From Mesostigma viride (lineage: Eukaryota > Streptophyta > Mesostigmatophyceae > Mesostigmatales > Mesostigmataceae): DNA of 64,000 nucleotides. The stretch lies in contig RPFO01001592.1 of NCBI GenBank assembly GCA_009746045.1, positions 1 to 64,000 of the forward strand, written 5' to 3'. How positions within the stretch are numbered: position 1 is the first letter of the stretch; each line of letters begins with the position of its first letter. Of this stretch, positions 20,060 to 27,628 are shown piece by piece. A program made the translations under genes and the position numbers. The notes beneath the pieces were generated by a model that was not told where the DNA came from, made no database searches, and saw only the letters and a program-made list of their open reading frames with translations.

Positions 20060-20974
20060 ATGGCATCCCAGGCACTTGTGAGGTATCTGCAGCCTTCGCG
20101 CGATGTGCCGGGGGAAGACCCATTCGCGAACAAGATACGAGTGACGCCTGATGGCAAGATATCGGTTTTGGACGTGATCAAAGTGATGATGTTCATGAAC
20201 AGCGACGGCACATTCTACAAAGGAGCGAGTGGACATGCCAGCGAACGCCTCGCCAATCTATGCTCGGACCATGAAGAGGTGACCGATATTATGGATCACT
20301 TCAAGTTTCCTGGTCCTGGTCAGCGAGACACCCCTGTCAGTGGGCGACGGGAAATTATCAAGATCATACAGCTCCTGCCCGGCAAGAAGGCCGCCGCCTT
20401 CCGCCACCACATGGCAGTGCTGTTGGAGAGGTACCTCGACGCCGACCCGGCGCTCATCCAGGACCTGCACGACCGGTACCGCGACAGGACCGGCGAGGAG
20501 TTCGTGCCTCTCCCTCGCCAGCAAGTGCTGGAGGCCCCTCGCATCAAGAGCTGCGAGAAGACAAAGCTGGACATGCGCGCCATCAAGGAGAGCAGCGCCA
20601 AGCCGGTGCCCGCTCGAGTGTACGCCGCCGTCAACAACAGTTCCAACAAGCTGGCGACGGGCTACGATCAAACGGCAGACTACCGCAAGGACCAGGGGCT
20701 CACGAAGAAGAGCCAGGCCACTCGCGACACCTTCACGGACGGGATGTGCGGTCTGTCGATATTCTTCCACGAGCAGCACAAGGCCATGGTGTCTAAGGGG
20801 GGCGACCCCGAGAAGTCGGCCCTCTCCATAGTGGATATGCTGGCACCCGGGCTAGAAAAGCTGGGTCACTACAAGGAGGCTCGCGAGTACCGCGGCCCCG
20901 AGTTTGCGGCAAACAACAAACGACTAATGCTTGAGAACCAGGTGTGGAACAGGGACAAGAGGATAAAAGCGTAA
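20060..20974 (+). CDS. GQR-motif family protein 2, 304 aa
   Basis: An intact family member. N-terminal domain: residues about 1-75, with KIRVTPDGKISVLDVIK. Core: HFKFPGPGQRDTPV (about 77-90), IIQLLPGKKAAAFR and AVLLERYLDADPAL (to about 140). C-terminal domain (about 150-304): a Pro-Arg-Gln-Gln linker, a segment RDTFTDGMCGL, and an end with EYRGPEFAANNKRL. Closely related to the next gene and recently duplicated. The pattern of several adjacent copies recalls BRO/KilA-N expansions in large DNA viruses; a regulatory or DNA-binding role is a guess. Confidence 0.7.
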   Translation: MASQALVRYLQPSRDVPGEDPFANKIRVTPDGKISVLDVIKVMMFMNSDGTFYKGASGHASERLANLCSDHEEVTDIMDHFKFPGPGQRDTPVSGRREIIKIIQLLPGKKAAAFRHHMAVLLERYLDADPALIQDLHDRYRDRTGEEFVPLPRQQVLEAPRIKSCEKTKLDMRAIKESSAKPVPARVYAAVNNSSNKLATGYDQTADYRKDQGLTKKSQATRDTFTDGMCGLSIFFHEQHKAMVSKGGDPEKSALSIVDMLAPGLEKLGHYKEAREYRGPEFAANNKRLMLENQVWNRDKRIKA

Positions 20975-21014
20975 TTGCAATCATAATAATGATAATGGAC
21001 AACCTTGAAACGGT

Positions 21015-21027
21015 GGCGCGCTTATCT
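21015..21027 (+). promoter_or_regulatory. GGCGCGCTTATCT box before GQR-family gene 3
   Basis: Exact copy of the 13-mer found at 20,011, here 38 bases before the ATG at 21,065. Confidence 0.5.
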
Positions 21028-21064
21028 GGAGCGATACAATTTCTACAACAACAATAAATCAATC

Positions 21065-21982
21065 ATGGCCTCCAATGCAGTTGTGAGGTATTTGCAACCC
21101 TTGCGCGATGGGTCTGGTGAGCAGGATCCATTTGCTGGCAAGATTCGCGTGACCCCGGATGGCAAGATTTCGGTTATTGATGCTATCAAGTGCATGATAT
21201 TTATGAAGCCGGATGGATCGTTCACAACTAATTCATTCAGACACGCAAGCGAGGCCTTCAAAAAACTGTGCTCGGCCCATGAAGAAGTGTACGATGGCAT
21301 CGTACACTTCCGTTTCACCGGCCAAGGGCAACGAGAGACGCCTGTCACTGACCGACAGGGAATCATAAAGATAATCCAGGTCCTACCCGGCAAGAAGGCC
21401 GCCGCCTTTCGCCAGTCAGTGGCTGTGCTATTGGAGAGATACCTGGACGCGGACCCGGCTCTAATTCAAGAGTTGTTGGATAGGTACCGCGACAGGACCG
21501 GCGAGGAGTTCGTGCCTCTCCCTCGCCAGCAAGTGCTGGAGGCCCCTCGCATCAAGAGCTGCGAGAGTAATAAGCTAGACATGCGCGCCATCAAGGAGAG
21601 CAGCGCCAAGCCCGTGCCGTCCAGGGTGTACGCCATCGTCAACAACGCGGCCAACAAGCTGGTGACCGGCTACGAGCAGACCGCCGACTACAGGAAGGAC
21701 CAGGGGCTCACGAAGAAGAGCCAGGCCACTCGCGACACGTTCACAGACCCCATGTGCGCATTGACCGAATTCTTCCATTTGCGGCACCAAGAGGAGGTAC
21801 GTGCCGGGAAAGACCCCGAGAAGACGGCGCTGGTCATGGTGGAGGCATTGGCACCGGGGCTGGAAAAGCTGGGTCACTACAATAAGGCTCGCGAGTACCG
21901 CGGCCCCGAGTTTGCGGCAAACAACAAACGACTCATGCTTGAGAACCAGGCGTGGAACAGGGACAAGAGGATAAAATCGTAA
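21065..21982 (+). CDS. GQR-motif family protein 3, 305 aa
   Basis: An intact ORF; the ATG at 21,065 matches the start of the neighbouring paralog (MASNAVVRYLQ versus MASQALVRYLQ). The same modules occur in the same order, with HFRFTGQGQRETPV in place of HFKFPGPGQRDTPV. Differences are concentrated in the first 80 residues and around the helical segment following the RDTF block, while the central linker is nearly identical in DNA, which suggests recent duplication or gene conversion. Confidence 0.7.
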   Translation: MASNAVVRYLQPLRDGSGEQDPFAGKIRVTPDGKISVIDAIKCMIFMKPDGSFTTNSFRHASEAFKKLCSAHEEVYDGIVHFRFTGQGQRETPVTDRQGIIKIIQVLPGKKAAAFRQSVAVLLERYLDADPALIQELLDRYRDRTGEEFVPLPRQQVLEAPRIKSCESNKLDMRAIKESSAKPVPSRVYAIVNNAANKLVTGYEQTADYRKDQGLTKKSQATRDTFTDPMCALTEFFHLRHQEEVRAGKDPEKTALVMVEALAPGLEKLGHYNKAREYRGPEFAANNKRLMLENQAWNRDKRIKS

Positions 21983-22021
21983 TCTCATTCAATTATATAT
22001 AACGTTAATGTACTAATCTTA

Positions 22022-22534
22022 ATGGGTTCATACCAATGCACGGTCATTACAAACAGTGGGACGAGGTGCAGACGGCGGGGGGGCGGCCGGGCACACAAGT
22101 GCACCCAACACGCGACCAGAAACAGGAAAAACACCCACACATGGCCCTCCGCCTGCTGCGGGCACGGCAACCGGGCGAAGAAAGTCCTTCCCGTTATCCC
22201 CCCGGAAGCACGGGACGTCGAGTATTCCGCGCGACTGGCCAGGTTCCAGGATGCCCTGCGCGTCGTGCGCCAGCCGCTAGGGGCCGGTATAGGCCCTCTG
22301 CGGGCGACGGCTATCCGACAACGGAACCGAGCGAATCTTGTGGCCGCGTCCAACGACCTCCTGTCTACAGCGCGCGCCGCGGGGGTCCCCGTGCAGGTCG
22401 TCGCCGCCGCCATCAACGCGGCTCCTCCACCCCCTCCTCCACCCCCGCCCGCGCCTGCACCTGCGCCTGCACCTGCGCCGGGCCACAACGCCGGTCAGAG
22501 GCGAATCAACAGACGGCGCGCGCGCAGGCACTGA
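22022..22534 (+). CDS. Small zinc-binding-type protein with Pro/Ala tail, 170 aa
   Basis: Residues 4-27 give a compact C-x(8)-C...C-x2-H pattern (YQCTVITNSGTRC, then HKCTQH). It matches the general form of short CxxxTxxGxxC...CxxH zinc elements found in virus and phage proteins. The middle is helical and basic; the C-terminus has Pro and Ala-Pro dipeptide repeats followed by an Arg-rich tail. A related Cys/His element starts the protein at 24,878-25,475. Role unknown. Confidence 0.6.
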   Translation: MGSYQCTVITNSGTRCRRRGGGRAHKCTQHATRNRKNTHTWPSACCGHGNRAKKVLPVIPPEARDVEYSARLARFQDALRVVRQPLGAGIGPLRATAIRQRNRANLVAASNDLLSTARAAGVPVQVVAAAINAAPPPPPPPPPAPAPAPAPAPGHNAGQRRINRRRARRH

Positions 22535-22540
22535 GGTGCG

Positions 22541-22732
22541 TCAGTGGCTCATGGTCGCCACCAAAAGGGCGATCACGACGACGGCAAACACGACCGGGAC
22601 GACCAGCTCCGGCCTGGACACCAATGGGGGGGCAAACACAACGGGGGCGGTGGGGTCCAGATGCTCCGTCCTTTTCAAATCGCCCAGGCCCTCCTGTACG
22701 GGAGCAACGTTCTCTATGCTAGATGTGGACAT
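22541..22732 (-). CDS. Small tail-anchored membrane protein, 63 aa
   Basis: A polar N-terminal 40 residues, then a single hydrophobic C-terminal segment (VVPVVFAVVVIALLVATM) and a two-residue tail. Convergent with the preceding gene with a 6 base gap. Topology is the only support. Confidence 0.5.
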   Translation of the reverse strand: MSTSSIENVAPVQEGLGDLKRTEHLDPTAPVVFAPPLVSRPELVVPVVFAVVVIALLVATMSH

Positions 22733-22795
22733 GCTTTATCCACGTTACAGTAAACCAAAGTTTATTTATTGTTTACCAATGTAGGATTTGGTTTC

Positions 22796-23356
22796 TCAAC
22801 CCTTGGATGCTATCTTCGCGTTTGCCAAATCCGTCTTGGCGGCGGCCAGCTGGGTCCTGAGATTGTCGATGCTGGCCTTGTGGTTGGTAAGGGCCAGCTC
22901 CATCAATTTCAAGGCGTCGTCCCTCTCCGAAACGACCCTCTTCAGGTCATTGACCTGGCTGGCAAGCTTGTTCCTCGCCCTTTCGTGTCTCTTTCGGGTG
23001 GCATCCCTTTCCTTCTTGTGCTTTGTGATCACCCCCTCGATCTTGTCTCTCATGTCCGCGAATTGGGAGTGAACAGTGGTCACAAACTCCCTTGGGACAA
23101 AAACCCTGGATGGGAGAGGCCCTTCGTTCAATCGGACAACTCGATTCCCCACTTCATGTGAGGGGTCTAGCACCTTAACACATTGCGACGGTGGCATGTT
23201 TTCCTTGTCAGAATCGCTGCCATCAGAGCTGCCCCCACCATCAGAACTGCTTGTGTTCTCCATCGCCGACTTCGGGCGGATTGCGGGCGAAATGGCTCTC
23301 TCACAGTTGCTGGTCTCTTTGTCCACCATATGGCCAGGCCTGTGTGCATGGGGCAT
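22796..23356 (-). CDS. Coiled-coil protein, about 186 aa
   Basis: The start at 23,356 (MPHAHRPGH) is chosen, with 23,329 (MVDKETSN) as an alternative. The frame stays open further upstream, but only through tandem repeats that encode a His-Gln-Arg-Ser repeat, so that part is probably untranslated. A Ser/Asp-rich acidic segment (about residues 40-60) is followed by a conserved-looking patch and a long heptad-type coiled coil (about 95-180, for example LASQVNDLKRVVSERDDALK). Likely forms dimers or trimers; no function assigned. Confidence 0.6.
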   Translation of the reverse strand: MPHAHRPGHMVDKETSNCERAISPAIRPKSAMENTSSSDGGGSSDGSDSDKENMPPSQCVKVLDPSHEVGNRVVRLNEGPLPSRVFVPREFVTTVHSQFADMRDKIEGVITKHKKERDATRKRHERARNKLASQVNDLKRVVSERDDALKLMELALTNHKASIDNLRTQLAAAKTDLANAKIASKG

Positions 23357-23369
23357 CCAAGATCTGTGA

Positions 23370-23605
23370 CGTGGCATACCAGAGATCTGTGACGTGGCAA
23401 GTGACGGGCAGATCCGAGATCTCTGATGTGGCAGATCTCTGATGTGGCAGATCCAAGATCTCTGATGTGGCAGTGGCAGATCCGAGATCTCTGATGTGCC
23501 AGATCTCTGATGTGGCAGATCCGAGATCTCTGATGTGGCAGATCTCTGATGTGGCAGATCCGAGATCTCTGATGTGGCATATGATGTGGCGGATCCAAGA
23601 TCTCT
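23370..23605. repeat. Tandem GATCTCTGATGTGGCA-type repeat
   Basis: Imperfect tandem copies of GATCTCTGATGTGGCA, interspersed with CCGAGATCTCTGATG and CCAAGATCT variants, fill this stretch immediately upstream of the coiled-coil gene. The core AGATCT is itself palindromic. It could be a satellite tract or a cluster of protein-binding sites for the divergent genes at 23,356 and 23,820. Confidence 0.75.
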
Positions 23606-23819
23606 ACAGATCACAGATCCACTGGCCAAGTGCCATCATAAGTGTGTTGCCAACCCTCCCCAGACACACCAAACCACCAGCGCCCAGCCATCCGAAATCC
23701 CAGTCCACCACCCATCATTCCTAGTCCCCGGAAGCCATTCCTTTTTCGCCCGAGTGCCCATTCTAAAGCCCGAGGCTCCATAAAGGTGACATTTACAGTA
23801 CATTTTCGCATCAGAAATC

Positions 23820-24719
23820 ATGCCCGCCGAACATTTCCATGGCGCCTGTCTGGGTTTGCCGGAGGCTCACTACATCTACAACCCGGAGACCGGGGAAAAG
23901 CTTTTCAAGAACGTGACGAACGTGCAGTTCGCGGAGGACTGGAAGAAGCAGAACCCTGGAAAGGATCCTCACCCCCCCACCATCAGGTGCGAGAGTTGCA
24001 ACGAGCTCAGGTTCATATCCGCCTACACCTGCGGCCCCATGGTCAGGCAGGCGGACGTCTGCGACCAGTGCCACGAGGCCGTCCGCAAGTACACCCTCAA
24101 GAAGAGGCTGGACATCGAGGCGCTGGCCAAGAAGGCGGTTAAGAAGTACACCGCCAAGGAGGTCCGCATCATCCCTCCGTGCGGCAGGGGCGACAGGAAG
24201 TTCGAGGAGGCCATCTGGCAGGCGGAGCACGAGGCGCACGGGGACGAGGGCATGGACAGCATCGAGGTGTGCATCCTGTGCGACCAGAGACTGGAGAACG
24301 TTTACTCTCCCAAGGTGGACATGGACACGGCCCCGCACTTCCACATGGGCGGCGTCTGCGACGGCTGCATGATGACCGTGCTGGTCGAGCAGGAGAGCCC
24401 CGACGACATCGACTGCCCCCTGTGCCTCCATGAGGACCGCCGCAAGGAGCACGTGGCCAGGCTGCAGTTCCCCTACTTCGTCTTCAACCCCCACCTGACC
24501 GCCATAGCCCACGTGGCCAGCGTGCGGTCTGTGGGCGAGATCACCATCTTCCGCGCCCACAACGCCAAGTGCATCGTCGTCGAGAAGGCCACGGGGGAGC
24601 TCGCTGCCCTGGAGGGCGGCGCGAGGAAGCGCAAGGGTGCGGACGCCTCTCCCGAGACGGAGGTGGTGTGCGTGGACAACGGCCCGCAGCCCAGGCGCAG
24701 GATTGGTCTCAGGTCCTGA
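23820..24719 (+). CDS. Cys-rich zinc-binding-type protein, 299 aa
   Basis: An intact ORF with two Cys-rich regions. The first (about residues 57-90) has CESCNEL and CDQCHEA. The second (about 155-205) has CILCDQ, then H-x-GGVCDGCM and finally CPLCLHED. The second resembles a RING-like or treble-clef arrangement. A basic C-terminus (ARKRKGAD) may be a nuclear localisation signal. It could be a ubiquitin ligase-like or transcription-related zinc protein; the exact family is not recognised. Confidence 0.65.
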   Translation: MPAEHFHGACLGLPEAHYIYNPETGEKLFKNVTNVQFAEDWKKQNPGKDPHPPTIRCESCNELRFISAYTCGPMVRQADVCDQCHEAVRKYTLKKRLDIEALAKKAVKKYTAKEVRIIPPCGRGDRKFEEAIWQAEHEAHGDEGMDSIEVCILCDQRLENVYSPKVDMDTAPHFHMGGVCDGCMMTVLVEQESPDDIDCPLCLHEDRRKEHVARLQFPYFVFNPHLTAIAHVASVRSVGEITIFRAHNAKCIVVEKATGELAALEGGARKRKGADASPETEVVCVDNGPQPRRRIGLRS

Positions 24720-24877
24720 GCGGTCGATAGCGCCTTTCTCTCACTCAGCAGTTGTTTGAAGCGTGACAGGCAGCTAATTGAGCACTGTCCCTCACCGCGT
24801 TTTATGTACAGCGCACCCTAGGGGCGCGACTAGGTGATAAACGTGCTATTATTTATTTTTTTAATGAATATATATTT

Positions 24878-25475
24878 TCACCTCCTCGTGCGCGATCGCC
24901 CCCTCACCCTGCGCGCCCCCGTTGTGTGTCCGCCCCGCTTAGGCAGCACGCGGGCGCCGGTGTACATCGGCACGTACATAGGCACGTACCCCGCTCTCTT
25001 TGTGAACCTGTCCTCGTAATCGTCGTCATCCTCGCTGTTTTCGTAAACTGCGGGCACACCTTCCGCGTCGGCAAATATGTCACCGTCTTCGTCGGCTTCC
25101 CATCCGCCACGCGGGTCAGCGGCGGCAGCCATGGCAGCAATGTCAGCCTGTGTCAGCCTGGCACGGGCGGCATTGGCGGCGGCAGCAGATCTCCATCGAC
25201 CCCTTATCTCATCAGATTTGTTGGAAGGGACAGCGGGGGCTTGCCCGACCATCATCCTCCCCAGCGCCTTCGACACACCGCTGAAACGGAGCATGTCGAG
25301 ACTGGGCGCGCCCACCCGGTGAGAGCGGCCCGACCGCCCCCGCGCCCAGGCGCGCCCCCCCCCCCCTCCTCCCGCCCCCGTGGTGCGGGCACGCGCTCCT
25401 GCCGCCCCAAGTATGCCACCCGCACCGGCCGCCCTTGCCCGTCAACGCACCGCAACGATCGGACGATACCGCCAT
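24878..25475 (-). CDS. Zinc-element plus acidic protein, frameshifted
   Basis: The N-terminal frame (start MAVSSDRCG at 25,475) carries a Cys/His element (RCGALTGKGGRCGWH and then CPHHG) like that of the 22,022 gene. The frame breaks at the C14 run near 25,355-25,370 and continues as an acidic and basic chain with DPRGGWEADEDGD and an Arg-rich end (GARRVRGRSRTRR). The C run is a likely indel site. Function unknown. Confidence 0.55.
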
Positions 25476-25541
25476 CGCGCGAAACACGTATACAAAAAAG
25501 CGCACATAATTTTGAAACGCGCGCGCACAGCAACGCTCGAA

Positions 25542-26110
25542 CGCTCTCAACACGGCCCCGACTTGGATAGCCTTCTACCACCAAAAAAGAGAAGACTATC
25601 CAACAAAACCCCCGCCAACACCGGCCCGTCCATCCGTCACCAGGAAAAAAAAGAGAAGACTATCCAAATTCCCCCCCTCTCAAACCCCGCTCGACCATCG
25701 AACAAATTTAAGACGACCTCTCCAGCCACTCTCGCCCGTTGGTCGTGGATAGCCTTCTCTTGGATAGCCTTCTTTTTACCCCCCCGGCCAAACTATTACT
25801 CCACCTATACCCTACACCCTATACCCTATACCCCCCTGAAAATTTCCTTACGCCATAAAATACTTTTTTTTCTATCCAAAAAGAAGACTACCAAAAGAAG
25901 ACTATCCAAACTCCCCCCCTCTTAAACCCCGCCCGACCATCGAACAAATTTAAGACGCCCCCTCCCGACATTCTCGACCATCGGTCGTGGATAGCCTTCT
26001 CGTCGACAAAAAAAACGGCACGCGACGAGAAACCTCTCTCGACCAAGATCGTGGATAGACTTCTCCAAAAACACGGAGAGAAGAACATCCAACCTCTCCA
26101 GCCTCTGCCG
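25542..26110 (+). repeat. Third, diverged copy of a 565 bp non-coding repeat
   Basis: This stretch aligns in direct orientation with 29,493-30,057 (and inverted with the left arm of the large inverted repeat), with many substitutions. It carries repeated GGATAGCCTTCT/GGATAGGCTTCTC words and their complement AGAAGACTATCC, the string AAATTTAAGACG, and a CTATACCCTATA-type satellite. No gene is visible in it. The order of these words is the same in all copies. Confidence 0.75.
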
Positions 26111-26170
26111 ACACCCGACCTGCCACGACCTGCCACGACCCGCCACGCCCGCCACGAACTGCCACGAACG
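26105..26170. repeat. Short CTGCCACGAC-type tandem repeat
   Basis: Five to six imperfect copies of a CCTGCCACGA unit lie between the 565 bp repeat and the left end of the large inverted repeat. The remaining bases to 26,280 contain small hairpins but no gene. Confidence 0.6.
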
Positions 26171-26399
26171 CAGCTAACGACGCTCAAAGCACGCGCACGA
26201 ACGAGGGGTAGCCCTCGCGAAGCCTAGCAAGGGTTGTGGAGGTGCCGCGACCGCCTGAAAGGCGTGGTTCGCACTTAGACTAGCCCGGGCCGACCCGACC
26301 CCCTGTCGGCCCTCTGTCAGCCCGCTTTTCAAAGTATGACAGCTGGCACTCTAATGCTGGCACACTGGCAGAAAAAAGTGTAGGTGTGATATAGGTATC

Positions 26400-26705
26400 A
26401 TGCCAGTAAAACGAATGTTCCCGGCTGGCGACCCGCCTGGCCGTCATCACGTGATCAACCAGTTGCAATTCCCGAGACAACCGCAACCTGTACGAGCGCC
26501 GGCTTGAAGCCATGCGCAGGAATATGCGCGTCGTTGAACGGCAAAGAGCAATCGAGGCCGAAATGGCCGCCCAGGCCCAGGCCCAGGCCATAGCCCAAGC
26601 AGCGGCCGACCAGCTGCAGTGGGTGGTGGAGGTGCACGAGCAGCAACAACACCGCGCGCGACGACGTGTACGGCGGACCAAGAGGCGCCGGGGGGGAAGC
26701 GCTAG
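26400..26705 (+). pseudogene. Left-arm copy of Gln/Ala-rich coiled-coil protein, broken
   Basis: Counterpart of the intact gene at 30,996-31,307 in the right arm. The first 25 codons match, then a small deletion near 26,470 (the right arm has several extra bases, including a C run) shifts the frame to an early stop. The downstream part remains readable from 26,512 (VVERQRAIEAEMAAQ). A G7 run here versus G8 in the right arm near the 3' end also differs. Confidence 0.6.
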
Positions 26706-26749
26706 GGCCCGTGACCCTTGCAATTTTGTCCCTGCGATATATATAGACG

Positions 26750-27119
26750 ATGGAAGAGGGCACGTCCCCACCCGGGTCCACGCACGTACCGCGCCGAAAA
26801 ATGAAGGCGGACGGCACGTACTACACCCCCCGCCCCCGCCACCTCCTCCCGGCCCGGTGCTTCGGGCACTCAAGTACATCGTGCAGTCCCCGCTGGGGGC
26901 CCCACTCCGGTTTCTGGTGACGTACGGGGTAGAGGGAGACGGGTTTGTAAGGGCCTACGAGGGATGTTCAGACTGACCCTGTTGATGGCCGTAATCCTCG
27001 CGTACTTCGTGTATTTCCTGGTCAAGATGTGGCGTCGCCCCGTCAAGCTGGACTTCACCCCGGCCGTGGCGGCCGTAAAGAGGCTCCCCACTCCAAGCAG
27101 CGGGCCGACAGTGGGCTGA
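26750..27119 (+). pseudogene. Left-arm copy of Pro-rich membrane protein, frameshifted
   Basis: Counterpart of the intact 123 aa gene at 30,579-30,950. One C is missing from a C7 run near 26,826, which shifts the frame before the membrane span. The downstream sequence is otherwise preserved to the stop at 27,117-27,119. Either arm could hold the correct base count. Confidence 0.6.
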
Positions 27120-27150
27120 GTAATTATCCATCGCAGTATTATCCATCACC

Positions 27151-27628
27151 ATGTTCATGCTATTGCTCGTGATCATCCTGCTGTTTGTGATCTTCATGAT
27201 GCGTAACATGCCCGAACCCGCTACCCCCCCTCGGACCCCGGTGCAGCCGCCGTGGCGTACGAGGCCACCCCCAACCCGGAGCCGGACAGCACGGCCGCGG
27301 CCCCCGCGAACACGGTAGACCCCCGCGCGCCGAGGAGAAGGCCGAGCGCGTGCGCTTCAAGGACGCGATACCCGGAATGGCCACCAACGTGCAGGCGATG
27401 ATCGTGGACAGCGTGAACCCCGTGTCCATGTTGGGCGGCCTCATGAGCGGGTTCGGCATGATTCCCAACAAGGCGGCCGACAAGGTCAGCAAGGCGGGCG
27501 CCAAGATCACCAAGGCCGTGGTGGGGCACACCCCGGGCGGTGCGCTGATGCAGGCGTTCAAGGAGAAGAAGAGCGCGCGGTGCAAGGCCAAGAAGTTCTT
27601 CAGCTGGGGGTTCGCCAAGTGCAAGTAG
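27151..27628 (+). CDS. Membrane-anchored small protein, left-arm copy, frameshifted
   Basis: The start region (MFMLLLVIILLFVIFMM) encodes an N-terminal membrane anchor or signal anchor. The frame shifts at the C7 run near 27,223-27,230 into a Pro/Ala-rich linker and again near 27,325. It ends in a 92 codon domain with GGLMSGFGMIPNKAADKV and a Lys/Cys-rich tail (KSARCKAKKFFSWGFAKC). The same breaks are present in the right-arm copy at 30,070-30,547, so they are either real or a systematic base-calling error. No family recognised. Confidence 0.5.

Noticed and set aside
26171..26280. Structured RNA or tRNA near the left arm boundary
   Set aside because: Only short hairpins are present; no conserved tRNA arms or known RNA motif could be recognised.
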